In this document: positions 17,947 through 26,787 of the stretch, piece after piece | Layout of the letters: each line of letters starts with the position of its first letter | How positions within the stretch are numbered: position 1 is the first letter of the stretch | Assembly (NCBI GenBank): GCA_031431475.1 | Contig: JANPDL010000025.1 | Coordinates: 1-64,000 of the forward strand | DNA from: JADCCX01 sp031431475 | GTDB taxonomy: Bacteria; Pseudomonadota; Alphaproteobacteria; Rhizobiales; Beijerinckiaceae | Length of the DNA: 64,000 nucleotides | Direction: 5' to 3' | Translations under genes and position numbers: made by a program | Notes under the pieces: model-generated | Databases searched by the model: none | What the model was told of the DNA's origin: nothing | The model's input: only the letters and a program-made list of their open reading frames with translations

Positions 17947-18273
17947 TCAGGTGATGGCGAGGAAGATGGCAATCGCCCTGTTGACATGAAGCATCAGCTC
18001 TTCGTCCGCTTGGCCTATGACCTCGCCAAGCCTGTCGCACGGAAGCACCGTCATTTTGTCGATTGCGATCTGCGACGGCTTCCGCAAGCCATTCTCTGAC
18101 GCTGGGTAAACTGTAATCCTGAATTCGTCCGTATCGTCGCGCAACGTGGTCGTCAGCGGGCAAAGGATGATCGATGGATGAGACATGAAGGCATTGCTCT
18201 GCACAACCAACGCTGGCCGTGGCTTGCCGTAATCCCCGGAAAATGCAGCCGTTACGAAATCACCGCGTTTCAC
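17947..18273 (-). CDS. MazF/PemK-family endoribonuclease toxin
   Basis: 108 residues with the family opening MKRGDFVTAAFSGDYGKPRP and VVQSNAF, the PLTTTLRD strand and the KPSQIAIDKM ... RLGEVIG core. MazF toxins cut mRNA at short motifs. The start overlaps the antitoxin stop by four bases, and the gene is convergent with the SIS gene three bases away. Confidence 0.85.
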   Translation of the reverse strand: MKRGDFVTAAFSGDYGKPRPALVVQSNAFMSHPSIILCPLTTTLRDDTDEFRITVYPASENGLRKPSQIAIDKMTVLPCDRLGEVIGQADEELMLHVNRAIAIFLAIT

Positions 18274-18515
18274 AGTTCCGTGAGCCAGTCCTGGCCTGCA
18301 ATGATTTCGCTCATGATCTCATCACCAGCGGGGTCATGCCGAGCCGCAGCAAGCGATTGTCTACGGCATTTTTCGATAAACTCTGGCGACCTTGTATCGG
18401 GCAGCCACATCTGAACTGGACGAAGTCCTTGAGCGCGCATACGGGCACGATACGCTGCCATCCGTTTTGCGGCGGGTGATTGCGTCTTTCCAACTGGCTT
18501 TCGATCAGTCTTCAT
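18270..18515 (-). CDS. Antitoxin MazE family protein (DUF3018-like)
   Basis: 81 residues from ATG 18515. It is rich in Arg at the N terminus (AKRMAAYRARMRAQGLRPVQMW), then LPDTRSPEFIEKCRRQSLAAA, as in the DUF3018/MazE-type antitoxins next to MazF genes. The acidic C terminus (EIMSEIIAGQDWLTEL) would wrap the toxin. A longer open frame upstream has no support. Confidence 0.8.
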   Translation of the reverse strand: MKTDRKPVGKTQSPAAKRMAAYRARMRAQGLRPVQMWLPDTRSPEFIEKCRRQSLAAARHDPAGDEIMSEIIAGQDWLTEL

Positions 18516-18567
18516 AGCGTCACATGTTACGCCTGTTCCAGTCAGCCGTCCAGTCCGCCTAGCGATA

Positions 18568-19521
18568 TCACTTCCCCTGCAAGACCTTCCACATCTCCAC
18601 ATCCCGCTTGTCCGTCCAGATCCGCGGATGGGCGATGCCGGACGCTTCGTCATAGGCGCGCGACACGTTGAACGGCAGGCAATGTTCATAAATTGCATAC
18701 TTGCCGAACGGCTTGTCCATGGTCTTGCGTACGGCGGCGAAGGCGGCTTTGAGGTCGTCACCCTTCTTCACGCTGCGCTTCGTCGTGCCGTAAAGAGCCT
18801 GCAGGAAATCCGTCGTGCCTTCCATGGCCACCGCAACCTTTTTGCGACCCACCAGCGCATCACCGCGCCCCGGTACCAACGCCTTGGGCTGATAGGCCGC
18901 CAGCCGCGTTATCGTCTTCGGCCAGTCCGCGAGATGCGCATCACCGCAATAGCAGGCCGACCTGTATTCCACGAGATCGCCAGAGAACATCACCTCGGCA
19001 TCCGGCACCCAGGCGATGGTGTCGCCCGCCGTATGGCCACGCCCGGGATGGCTGATGCGCACCTCGCGCTTGCCCAGCCAGATGGAAATATCGCCGCCAA
19101 ACGTCAGCGTCGGCCATGTCAGGCCGGGGATGGTTTCCTTGCCGCGAAAAAGGCGCGGAAATCGCCCGATCTCGCTCGCCATGTCCTGAGCGCCGCGCTC
19201 CACGATCAGGTCGCGTGTACCCCGCGAAGCGATGATCATCTTCGCGTCCTTGTAGGCCGAGGCGCCCAGCACCCGCACCGCGTGATAATGCGACAACAGC
19301 ACATGCGTGATCGGCTTGTCGGTGACGCTTTTGACGCGGTCGATCACAGCCTGCGCCATAGCGGGCGTCGCCTGTGCATCGACGATCAGCACGCCGTCGT
19401 CACCCACCACGATCCCGGTGTTGGGGTCGCCCTCCGCTGTGAACGCATAGATGCCCTTGCCAATCTCCGCGAAGGTGATTGTCTTGTCCTGGAGGTCGTT
19501 GCTGGAGGCGAAGCCGGTCAT
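18568..19521 (-). CDS. Metallo-beta-lactamase-fold protein with altered HxHxDH motif
   Basis: 317 residues. The fold is clear from GIVVGDDGVLIVDAQ, the GRGHTAGD loop (H163, D167) and SGDLVE (D182). The metal motif that should read HxHxDH is instead H78-Y-H80-A-V82-R83, so the Asp and last His are replaced. Two zinc ligands of site 1 and the H163/D182 pair remain, which may still allow one metal. The gene is divergent from ivd, with about 175 bases between. The substrate is unknown. Confidence 0.75.
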   Translation of the reverse strand: MTGFASSNDLQDKTITFAEIGKGIYAFTAEGDPNTGIVVGDDGVLIVDAQATPAMAQAVIDRVKSVTDKPITHVLLSHYHAVRVLGASAYKDAKMIIASRGTRDLIVERGAQDMASEIGRFPRLFRGKETIPGLTWPTLTFGGDISIWLGKREVRISHPGRGHTAGDTIAWVPDAEVMFSGDLVEYRSACYCGDAHLADWPKTITRLAAYQPKALVPGRGDALVGRKKVAVAMEGTTDFLQALYGTTKRSVKKGDDLKAAFAAVRKTMDKPFGKYAIYEHCLPFNVSRAYDEASGIAHPRIWTDKRDVEMWKVLQGK

Positions 19522-19696
19522 GGGGTTCTCGTGGAAATTGGTTGCATCTGCAACTAAATGAGATTGGGCGGGAAGGGAAGGGCGGTTTGACCCGACGTGT
19601 CGTCAGGCATCATATGGCGACAAGGATGGTCTGATCATGCAGTTTCATTTAGGTCAGCATTGCTGCTATATCGCTTGAGGATACAGGGAGATCACC

Positions 19697-20869
19697 ATGC
19701 TTGCCAACGCCGCGCGACCGTTCAACTTCGATCTGGGCGAAACTGCCGATGCCATCCGCGACACTGTGGCCAGCTATGCCCAGGACAAGATCGCGCCCTT
19801 GGCCCAGAAGATCGACAAGGAGGACTGGTTCCCCCGCCATCTCTGGCCGGAGATGGGTGCGCTTGGGCTGCACGGCATCACGGTTGAAGAGGAATGGGGT
19901 GGCGCGGGCCTTGGCTATCTTGAACACGCCGTGGCGATGGAAGAGATATCGCGTGCCTCCGCTTCCGTAGGCCTCAGCTACGGCGCGCATTCGAACCTGT
20001 GCGTCAACCAGCTCCGCCGCTGGGGCAATGATGCCCAGAAGAAGCACTATCTCGAAAAGCTGGTGACGGGCGAGCATCTGGGTGCACTGGCCATGTCCGA
20101 ACCTGGCGCGGGTTCGGATGTTGTCTCCATGAAATTGCGCGCCGAGAAGAAGGGCGACCGCTACATCCTCAATGGTTCGAAAATGTGGATCACAAACGGT
20201 CCCTCGGCCGAGACGCTCATCATCTATGCCAAGACCGACATGGAGGCTGGTCCGCGCGGCATCACGGCGTTTCTGGTCGAGAAGGGCTTCAAGGGCTTTT
20301 CCATCGCGCAGAAGCTGGACAAGCTCGGCATGCGCGGCTCCGAGACCGGCGAACTGGTGTTCCAGGATTGCGAGGTGCCGGAAGAAAACATCATGGGCGG
20401 CCTCGGCAAGGGCGTGAACGTGCTGATGTCCGGCCTCGACTACGAGCGCGCGGTGCTGGCGGCAGGGTCGCTCGGCATCATGCAGGCCTGCATGGATGTG
20501 GTGATGCCCTACATCCACGAGCGCAAGCAGTTCGGCAAGGCCATCGGCGAATTCCAGCTGGTGCAGGGCAAGATCGCCGACATGTATGTGACGATGAACA
20601 GCTGCAAGGCCTACGTTTACGCGGTGTGCAAGGCCTGCGACCGGGGCGAGACCACGCGCGAGGATGCGGCTGGTGCGATTTTGATTGCGGCGGAAAAAGC
20701 CACGATGATGGCGCTGGATGCGATCCAGCTGCTCGGCGGCAACGGCTATATCAACGATTATCCGACCGGGCGGTTGCTGCGGGACGCGAAGCTGTATGAG
20801 ATTGGCGCTGGCACAAGCGAGATCAGGCGCATGCTGATCGGGCGGGAGTTGTTTGCGAAGACGGGGTGA
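19697..20869 (+). CDS. ivd: Isovaleryl-CoA dehydrogenase
   Basis: 390 residues, full length for the family. Acyl-CoA dehydrogenase motifs are in order: EEWGGAGLGY, MSEPGAGSDVVSMK, NGSKMWITNG, the catalytic glutamate E250 in LDYERAVLAAG (the helix position typical of isovaleryl-CoA dehydrogenases), ERKQFGKAI and LLGGNGYINDYP, ending EIGAGTSEIRRMLIGREL. It oxidises isovaleryl-CoA to 3-methylcrotonyl-CoA with FAD in leucine breakdown. The next enzymes, mccA and mccB, lie 2.5 and 7.6 kb downstream on the other strand. Confidence 0.93.
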   Translation: MLANAARPFNFDLGETADAIRDTVASYAQDKIAPLAQKIDKEDWFPRHLWPEMGALGLHGITVEEEWGGAGLGYLEHAVAMEEISRASASVGLSYGAHSNLCVNQLRRWGNDAQKKHYLEKLVTGEHLGALAMSEPGAGSDVVSMKLRAEKKGDRYILNGSKMWITNGPSAETLIIYAKTDMEAGPRGITAFLVEKGFKGFSIAQKLDKLGMRGSETGELVFQDCEVPEENIMGGLGKGVNVLMSGLDYERAVLAAGSLGIMQACMDVVMPYIHERKQFGKAIGEFQLVQGKIADMYVTMNSCKAYVYAVCKACDRGETTREDAAGAILIAAEKATMMALDAIQLLGGNGYINDYPTGRLLRDAKLYEIGAGTSEIRRMLIGRELFAKTG

Positions 20870-20963
20870 CGCGATAAATCTTGCCCGATTTCATCCGTTG
20901 CCGGTTTTGCCGTGCGGTGGCAAACTGGTTGGTGTTTGAGGGTCGAACTTGGAGGATTGGGAC

Positions 20964-21257
20964 ATGGCCAAGGCATACTGGATTGCGACGTATCGATCAG
21001 TGAAGAACCCGGAAGCTCTCGCCGCCTACGCCAAGGTCTCGGGTCCTGCAATTCAGGCCGGAGGCGGGCGTATCATGGTGCGGGGCACGCCAGCAAAGAC
21101 GTACGAAGCGGGGATGGATCAGCGCACGGTCGTCATCGAGTTCGACAGCGTCGCAGCGGCGATTGCAACCCATGACAGCCCAGCCTATCAGGCAGCGATG
21201 GCTGTCCTTGGCGATGCCGCTGTTCGGGACATCCGTATCGTCGAAGGCGTTGCCTAG
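20964..21257 (+). CDS. DUF1330 domain-containing protein
   Basis: 97 residues from ATG 20964, with GGAGG eight bases upstream. The sequence has the DUF1330 outline: AKAYWIATYRSVKNPEALAA, GGRIMVRG, VVIEFDSVAAA, and SPAYQAAMAVLGDAAVRDI followed by IVEG. This is a small dimeric alpha/beta-barrel family of unknown role. It sits between intact ivd and a leftover copy of the ivd 3' end. Confidence 0.85.
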   Translation: MAKAYWIATYRSVKNPEALAAYAKVSGPAIQAGGGRIMVRGTPAKTYEAGMDQRTVVIEFDSVAAAIATHDSPAYQAAMAVLGDAAVRDIRIVEGVA

Positions 21258-21263
21258 CTGCGC

Positions 21264-21341
21264 TTGGTACTGAATGGGACGCGGACCAGCGAAATCAGGC
21301 GGATGCTGATCGGGTGGGAATTGTTCGCGAAGGCGGCGTGA
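21264..21341 (+). pseudogene. Remnant copy of the ivd 3' end
   Basis: Translation in one frame gives TSEIRRMLIGWELFAKAA and a stop, which matches the C terminus of the intact enzyme (TSEIRRMLIGRELFAKTG and stop) at the same distance from its end. No start or upstream body remains. It is evidence of a past duplication around the DUF1330 gene. Confidence 0.75.
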
Positions 21342-21353
21342 GGTTTCCTCAAA

Positions 21354-21380
21354 AGCATTGACAGCAATGCTGTCAATGCT
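21354..21380. promoter_or_regulatory. Perfect inverted repeat, likely operator of the FitAB/VapBC pair
   Basis: Arms AGCATTGACAG and CTGTCAATGCT (11 bp, perfect) are separated by CAATG, 10 bases before the antitoxin ATG. The left arm contains TTGACA. Ribbon-helix-helix antitoxins usually repress their own operon at such sites. Confidence 0.65.
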
Positions 21381-21390
21381 AGCATAACTC

Positions 21391-21705
21391 ATGGCCACGC
21401 TCACAATCCGCAATCTCCCTGACGAGGTCCGCGACGCCTTGCGCATCCGGGCTGCCCGCAATCGTCGCAGCATGGAAGCCGAGGCGCGCGCCAGCCTTAT
21501 CGAGGCAGCGGCGCGTCCGATACCGACGGAAAGCGATTGGCGCACAATCGTGGCCGAGGTGCAGGCCGAGATGGCGCCCTATCGGGAGCAGATGTCTGGC
21601 ATCGTTGAAAGCCTGATTGCAGACCGGCGGCGGGAAGCTGCCGCCGAGAATGCCGAAGCCGAAGCGTGGGCAAGGGAACAAGAGATCATGAAGTCGTCGC
21701 AATGA
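21391..21705 (+). CDS. FitA/VapB-type ribbon-helix-helix antitoxin
   Basis: 104 residues. The N terminus (MATLTIRNLPDEVRDALRIR, then AARNRRSMEAEARASL) is the Arc/FitA ribbon-helix-helix DNA-binding domain. The C-terminal half is a long helix expected to bind the PIN toxin. It is longer than typical FitA (about 80). The stop overlaps the toxin start as ATGA. Confidence 0.85.
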   Translation: MATLTIRNLPDEVRDALRIRAARNRRSMEAEARASLIEAAARPIPTESDWRTIVAEVQAEMAPYREQMSGIVESLIADRRREAAAENAEAEAWAREQEIMKSSQ

Positions 21706-22085
21706 GCGTGGTCGTGGATGCGTCCGCAGTTCTTGCCCTGCTGAAGGGCGAGGTAATCCCCGAAGAGCATCTTTCGCGGATTCCCGGCGCGACCATCAGC
21801 AGCCTCAACCTATGCGAGGTCGTCTCCAAGCAGACGATCGCAGGTGTGGACGAAGGCGTTATCCGCCGCGCGCTGACGCGATTGAGTCTCAAGGTTGTAG
21901 CTTTCGACGGCGAGCGGGCCATCCGCGCAGGCGTGCTGATCAGCGCAACCATTCCCTTTGGTCTCTCGATGGGTGATCGGGCCTGCGTTGCCCTCGGCGC
22001 TGAACTGGGTTGGCCGGTCCTGACAGCCGACCGGGCCTGGGATCGACTTCCCCGGTCTGACTTCGATATCGTCATGATCCGCTAG
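21702..22085 (+). CDS. PIN-domain RNase toxin (VapC/FitB type)
   Basis: 127 residues starting at the ATG that overlaps the antitoxin stop. PIN acidic residues are visible in VVVDASAVLALLKGE, SSLNLCEVVSK, LSMGDRACVALG and LTADRAW. These residues bind Mg/Mn for tRNA or mRNA cleavage in the family. Confidence 0.88.
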   Translation: MSVVVDASAVLALLKGEVIPEEHLSRIPGATISSLNLCEVVSKQTIAGVDEGVIRRALTRLSLKVVAFDGERAIRAGVLISATIPFGLSMGDRACVALGAELGWPVLTADRAWDRLPRSDFDIVMIR

Positions 22086-22097
22086 GAGACCCCGCCC

Positions 22098-22718
22098 ATG
22101 CTCACGATCCACGGTCGCATCAATTCCATCAACGTGCAAAAGGTGGTTCTCGCCTGCGAGGAGCTTAAACTGCCCTATGTACGCCACGATGCGGGCGGAG
22201 CTTTCGGCATTGTGCAGAGCGCTGAATACAAGGCCATGAATCCCAACAGCCTCGTCCCGGTGCTGGTCGATGGTGATCTCGTCCTGTGGGAATCGAACGC
22301 CATTGTCCGGTACATCGCTGCGAAATATGGCGAGGGTACGCTCTGGCCGACCGATCCAGCCGCCCGCGCGCTGTCCGACCGCTGGATGGACTGGAACTCG
22401 ATCAGCTTCTACCCGAAGCTGCACATGGCCTTCTGGGGCCTCGTGCGCACGCAGCCGGAAAAGCGCGATCATGCCGCCATCGAAGCCTCCATCGCCGCCA
22501 CGGAACCGGCACTGGATATTCTCGAGGCGGAGCTTGCGGGCAAGATATTCCTGGCGGGCGGTCAGCCGACGATTGGCGATATTGCCCTTTTGCCGTGCGT
22601 TTACCGCTGGCTTCACATGCCGGTGAACCGCAAACCGCGTCCGATAGCCGAGGCTTGGGCTGAACGCCTCGCGGCAAGGCCGGGTTACGGCAATGCACTG
22701 AAACTGCCGATCACGTAA
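22098..22718 (+). CDS. Glutathione S-transferase family protein
   Basis: 206 residues. The thioredoxin-like N domain starts MLTIHGRINSINVQKVVLAC and includes the cis-Pro segment NSLVPVLVDGD and the glutathione-contacting WESNAIVRYIA. The all-helical C domain has IGDIALLPCVYRW, the usual N-capping box. It follows the toxin gene by 12 bases, possibly by read-through. The physiological substrate is unknown. Confidence 0.88.
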   Translation: MLTIHGRINSINVQKVVLACEELKLPYVRHDAGGAFGIVQSAEYKAMNPNSLVPVLVDGDLVLWESNAIVRYIAAKYGEGTLWPTDPAARALSDRWMDWNSISFYPKLHMAFWGLVRTQPEKRDHAAIEASIAATEPALDILEAELAGKIFLAGGQPTIGDIALLPCVYRWLHMPVNRKPRPIAEAWAERLAARPGYGNALKLPIT

Positions 22719-22721
22719 GGA

Positions 22722-23156
22722 TCACAGCAGCCCCAGACCTGCCAGTTCCCGCTTGAGCTCTTCCGGCATATCCGCCTTCGCGCCAAGATCCGCCATGTCC
22801 GGCGGCGCATCCTTTTCATCGAGGTAGCGCCAGCCCTGAAACGGCTTCATCGGGCGCGGGCGCACGGCATGCACCACCGGTTCCAGCACCAGATGGCAGC
22901 GGCTGATGCCTTCGGGGTCGGTGAAGGGGCGGATTTCCATGAGCGTCTGGCGGCACTGGATCTGGCTCTTGATCACCCAGTAAAGCGAGCCGCCGCGCGG
23001 GTCCTCGCCGATGCGCCGGGGAAACATCCGCGTGGTGTGATGCTGCTCGTAGGGACGGCCCAGCCGCTTGAACAGCAGCCGCGTTTCCTCGATCCAGTCC
23101 TCGAGATCAGCAACGGAGCTGCAACCGACGGCGAGCTTGAGAAGGTTCAGGGGCAT
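22722..23156 (-). CDS. DUF1489 family protein
   Basis: 144 residues with the conserved core LVVGCSSV-like start (LKLAVGCSSVADLEDWI), HHTTRMFPRR and GGSLYWVIKSQIQCRQ, then RCHLVLEPVVHAVRPRPMKP and FQGWRYL. This is a small soluble family largely confined to alphaproteobacteria, of unknown function, and a useful taxonomic hint. It is convergent with the GST gene. Confidence 0.85.
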   Translation of the reverse strand: MPLNLLKLAVGCSSVADLEDWIEETRLLFKRLGRPYEQHHTTRMFPRRIGEDPRGGSLYWVIKSQIQCRQTLMEIRPFTDPEGISRCHLVLEPVVHAVRPRPMKPFQGWRYLDEKDAPPDMADLGAKADMPEELKRELAGLGLL

Positions 23157-23240
23157 GGGATGGTTCTAGTGTGCTGGTGCGGGATGGCGAGGGAATTGGT
23201 GGTGATGTGCACAGGTTTGGGGAATGGCAGGGGCAATGTG

Positions 23241-23384
23241 CGTGCTTCGAGACGGCGCAGCGCAGCCAAGTTTACGCTGGCTGCGTAAACTGGTCAGCGC
23301 TGCCCCTCCTCAGCATGAGGAACTTCTTGGCCTTGCACAAATCTCCTCATGCTGAGGAGAAGCGAAGCGCCGTCTCGAAGCACG
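23241..23384. repeat. Family A palindromic repeat, copy 1
   Basis: Perfect 18-bp outer arms (23241-23258 and 23367-23384, CGTGCTTCGAGACGGCGC and complement) enclose an inner inverted pair built on CTCCTCAGCATGAGGA, plus a 9-bp hairpin AGTTTACGC/GCGTAAACT. It lies between convergent-side DUF1489 and the mccA stop. A related copy is at 58405-58516. Confidence 0.85.
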
Positions 23385-23397
23385 CACGAACGCCTCT

Positions 23398-25443
23398 TTA
23401 TCCCTCCGCCAGCACCACAACCCTGGCCCCTTCGCCCACCTGCGCCCCGACATCGCCGATCACCTCGGCCACCACGCCATCGCGCGGGGCGACCAGCGCA
23501 TGCTCCATCTTCATGGCCTCCACGATGGCGACCTTCTGGCCTTTGGTCACGGCATCACCCGCTTGCACCATCAGGGCGACAAGCTTTCCGTGCATGGGGG
23601 ATTTGATCGCAGCACCCCCGGAATCATCCATGGCGTCGAGATCGACATCGAAGGGATCGAAAAGGCTGACGCGGGTCTGGCGGTTGTTGCGGATGACGAG
23701 GATGGAGTCGTCGGTTTCGATAATCAATGAGTTCGGATCGCCGCGAAGGCTGCGGTATCGTGCGGCCCAACTGATGCGAGGGCTACCTGAATAGACGAGC
23801 GAATCAATGTCGATTTTCCCATTCAAAACATCCCCAACGATGACGACATCAAGCTGCTTGCCATCTGCAACAGCTTTCATGTCTGATGTTCGGGTGCCGC
23901 CCAGTATCAAGTTTTGCGTGTCGGTCCATGGATCAAAGTACCAATCGGAGGGCCGAGCGAAATCTCTGGGACTGCCCAGCGGATTAACACTCCAATGGTT
24001 TTCCGACACGATCAAGCTGACACCCGCCGCCACCGCCTCCGCATCCACCGGCTGCTCCACCGCGCCCAGCGCCACCTTCTCCCGCTCGATCAGCCCCGTA
24101 TCCAGCTTTCCCGCCCGGAAATCCGGATGGTTGGCCAGCGCCTTCAGAAACGCCACATTGCTCTTCGGCCCGGCAACAATCGTCTGTGTCAGCGCCGCCG
24201 AGAGCCGGTCCAGCGCCTCGTCGCGGGTCGCCCCGTGGGCAATGATCTTGGCGATCATGGGATCGTAGTGAGGCGTGACAGCACCGCCCTCGGCAACGCC
24301 TGAATCGACACGGATGCCGTGGCCTTCCTCCGGCAATCGCAACGCCCACAGCTTCCCCGTCGATGGCAAGAAGTCATGCTCAGGGTCTTCCGCATAAACC
24401 CGCGCTTCCACGGCGTGGCCGTTGATCTTCAGATCCCCCTGCGCAAACCCCAGCGCCTCACCCGCCGCCACGCGAAACTGCAACTCCACCAGATCAAGCC
24501 CCGTGATCATCTCGGTCACCGGATGCTCCACCTGCAGCCGCGTGTTCATCTCCATGAAGTAGAACCCGTCCGCGCGCAGCCCGCGCGAGCCATCCGCAAT
24601 GAACTCCACCGTTCCGGCCCCCACATAACCCACAGCCTTGGCGGCATCGACCGCCGCCTTGCCCATGGCGGCGCGGACTTCCTCGGTCATGCCCGGCGCG
24701 GGTGCTTCCTCGATCACCTTCTGGTGGCGGCGCTGGGCTGAGCAGTCGCGCTCGAACAGATGCACCACATTGCCGTGGCTGTCGCCGAAGACCTGGATTT
24801 CCACGTGCCGGGGCGCGGTCACGTATTTCTCGATCAGCACGCGGTCGTCGCCGAAGGAATTCTTGCCCTCCCGCTTGGCGGAAGCGAGCGCCTCCTCAAA
24901 TTCGGCGTGCTTGTCCACGCGCTTCATGCCCTTGCCGCCGCCGCCCGCCACCGCCTTGATCAGCACGGGGTAGCCGATGGAATAGGCCTTCTCTTTCAGG
25001 AAAACCGGGTCCTGATTGCTGCCGTGATAGCCCGGCACCACAGGCACGCCCGCCTTTTCCACCAGCGTTTTCGCCGCATCCTTCAGGCCCATGGCCTCGA
25101 TGGCGGATGATGGCGGGCCTACGAAGACAATGCCCGCCTCGGCGCAGGCCGCTGCAAACTGCGTGTTCTCCGAGAGAAATCCGTAACCCGGATGCACGCA
25201 GGCCGCCTTGGCCTTTTTCGCGACCTCCAGAATGACATCGCCGCGTAGATAGCTTTCTCGGGCGGGTGCCGGGCCGATCAGATAGGCCTCATCCGCCTGC
25301 GTCACATGCGGTGCCAGCGCATCGGCCTCGGAATAGACCGCGATGGTGCGCATGCCGAGCCGCTTCGCCGTGCGGATGACGCGGCAGGCGATTTCGCCCC
25401 GGTTGGCGATGAGAACAGAATCGAGAGGTGGGCTTGCGGTCAT
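23398..25443 (-). CDS. mccA: Methylcrotonyl-CoA carboxylase, biotin carboxylase/carrier subunit
   Basis: 681 residues from ATG 25443. Order: biotin carboxylase domain (about 1-450) with IANRGEIACRVIRT, the ATP loop AGGGGKGMKRV, EKYVTAPRHVEIQVFGD and FMEMNTRLQVEHPVTE; a BT linker region (about 470-600); and a C-terminal biotinyl domain with the biotinylation site EAMKMEH. With mccB it carboxylates 3-methylcrotonyl-CoA in leucine catabolism. The acetyl-/propionyl-CoA enzymes are close relatives. The nearby ivd and mccB favour methylcrotonyl-CoA. Confidence 0.88.
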   Translation of the reverse strand: MTASPPLDSVLIANRGEIACRVIRTAKRLGMRTIAVYSEADALAPHVTQADEAYLIGPAPARESYLRGDVILEVAKKAKAACVHPGYGFLSENTQFAAACAEAGIVFVGPPSSAIEAMGLKDAAKTLVEKAGVPVVPGYHGSNQDPVFLKEKAYSIGYPVLIKAVAGGGGKGMKRVDKHAEFEEALASAKREGKNSFGDDRVLIEKYVTAPRHVEIQVFGDSHGNVVHLFERDCSAQRRHQKVIEEAPAPGMTEEVRAAMGKAAVDAAKAVGYVGAGTVEFIADGSRGLRADGFYFMEMNTRLQVEHPVTEMITGLDLVELQFRVAAGEALGFAQGDLKINGHAVEARVYAEDPEHDFLPSTGKLWALRLPEEGHGIRVDSGVAEGGAVTPHYDPMIAKIIAHGATRDEALDRLSAALTQTIVAGPKSNVAFLKALANHPDFRAGKLDTGLIEREKVALGAVEQPVDAEAVAAGVSLIVSENHWSVNPLGSPRDFARPSDWYFDPWTDTQNLILGGTRTSDMKAVADGKQLDVVIVGDVLNGKIDIDSLVYSGSPRISWAARYRSLRGDPNSLIIETDDSILVIRNNRQTRVSLFDPFDVDLDAMDDSGGAAIKSPMHGKLVALMVQAGDAVTKGQKVAIVEAMKMEHALVAPRDGVVAEVIGDVGAQVGEGARVVVLAEG

Positions 25444-25590
25444 GGGTGGTTTCCGGTGATCGCCACCAGCTATACGTGCCGGGCCGATAGGGCGCAAACC
25501 CCCACAAGGATGAGGAGGGCCGGAAGCTGGATACTTGCGCATCGCGGCAAGCGCGCTATCGTTGGGCTGGTTGCACAAAGTGAGGTTCAC

Positions 25591-25980
25591 ATGCTTGGGA
25601 CATGGATGAAAACCGCAGCATTTGCTGCATTGCCGCTGCTTGCGGCTGGGCAGGCGCAGGCATTTTGCAGCACACGCAGCGATGCGCCTTTCTTCTGGGA
25701 CATCAAGGACAATCCGGTCTTCAACATGACGATTACCGTTTTGGACGGCGGCAACTGCCAGATCGCGGCCTGGGAGTCGCTCGGCAAGATCAAGGAAATC
25801 TCGATTGTCAAACGACCTGAAACAGGTAAATTCCAGTTTATCTACGAGGCAAATTCGATCCTCTACACGCCAAGCCCCAAGAAGCCACCGAACGACAGGG
25901 CGATAATCAAGTTCTGCGCCGAGCGCTTTGGCAACACTGGGTGTGTCACAATCAACTACAACTACGCCTACGGCTATTGA
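25591..25980 (+). CDS. Small secreted protein, function unknown
   Basis: 129 residues from ATG 25591, with TGAGG upstream; ATG 25606 is possible. A signal peptide (MKTAAFAALPLLAAGQAQA) precedes a mature part of about 105 residues with four cysteines that could form two disulfides. It ends in an aromatic tail (TINYNYAYGY). I do not recognise a family. It is divergent from mccA. Confidence 0.6.
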   Translation: MLGTWMKTAAFAALPLLAAGQAQAFCSTRSDAPFFWDIKDNPVFNMTITVLDGGNCQIAAWESLGKIKEISIVKRPETGKFQFIYEANSILYTPSPKKPPNDRAIIKFCAERFGNTGCVTINYNYAYGY

Positions 25981-26092
25981 GCCTGCGCGCGCTTAAACCA
26001 AAAGCATATTTGCATGAACGCAAGCATTCCGCCTCTTGCGCCATTGCGGCTATGCGCCGATATCCGCCCTGCAATTCCTGCAGGAGCAACGC

Positions 26093-26692
26093 ATGCCGAA
26101 GTCCATTCTGGCGATCACATCTTCCGGTCGCGCCGATTCCATTTCCACCAAGCTGGTGAAGGACATTCTTACCCGTCTCAAGAAGAAGCACGACGGCGCG
26201 AAGGTGAAACACCACGACCTCGCCAAGAAGCCCGCCTCCTTCGTTGATGATAGCTGGATCACCGCGAACTTCACGCCGGATGAAACGAAGACCGCAGCGC
26301 AGAAGAAAATGCTCGCGGCCTCCAACAAATACGTCGATGAGGTGCTCGCCGCCGATATCATCGTGATCGGCATGCCGATCTACAATTTCTCGATTCCCGC
26401 TTCGCTCAAGGCCTGGATCGACCAGATCATCCGCGCCAAGCGTACCTTCGCCTACAAGGTGGGTGGCGGGTATGATGCGCTGGTGCCAAAAGGCAAAAAG
26501 GTGATCATCGTCGCCACCTCTGGCGGCGTTCCCGTGGGTTCAGGCTACGATCTGGCGACACCCTATCTCAAGCATGTGCTGGGCTTCATCGGCCTAACCG
26601 ATGTGGAAGTGATCGCAGCGGATCAGCAGAATACTTTGGGTGCAGCGCAGACCGACAAGGCCAAGGCGGAGATTGCCAAGAAGTTTGGTTGA
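26093..26692 (+). CDS. azoR: FMN-dependent NADH-azoreductase / NAD(P)H quinone oxidoreductase
   Basis: 199 residues from ATG 26093, with AGGAG six bases upstream. Flavodoxin-like fold: ITSSGRADSISTKLV binds the FMN phosphate, IIVIGMPIYNFSIPASLKAWID is the isoalloxazine loop (seen in parts), and ATSGGVPVGSG follows. Family members reduce quinones and azo compounds in the cytoplasm. A terminator follows directly. Confidence 0.88.
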   Translation: MPKSILAITSSGRADSISTKLVKDILTRLKKKHDGAKVKHHDLAKKPASFVDDSWITANFTPDETKTAAQKKMLAASNKYVDEVLAADIIVIGMPIYNFSIPASLKAWIDQIIRAKRTFAYKVGGGYDALVPKGKKVIIVATSGGVPVGSGYDLATPYLKHVLGFIGLTDVEVIAADQQNTLGAAQTDKAKAEIAKKFG

Positions 26693-26719
26693 GCGGTTCT
26701 GACTTAGGGAATGGAGGGA

Positions 26720-26743
26720 GGGCGGCCACATGCCGCCCTTTTT
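26720..26743 (+). terminator. Rho-independent terminator after azoR
   Basis: Stem GGGCGGC (26720-26726), loop CACAT, stem GCCGCCC (26732-26738), then TTTTT. Confidence 0.85.
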
Positions 26744-26787
26744 GCTAGGCTCTTCCCAAAGATTGCATTCTGTGTCACCCTTTGGTC

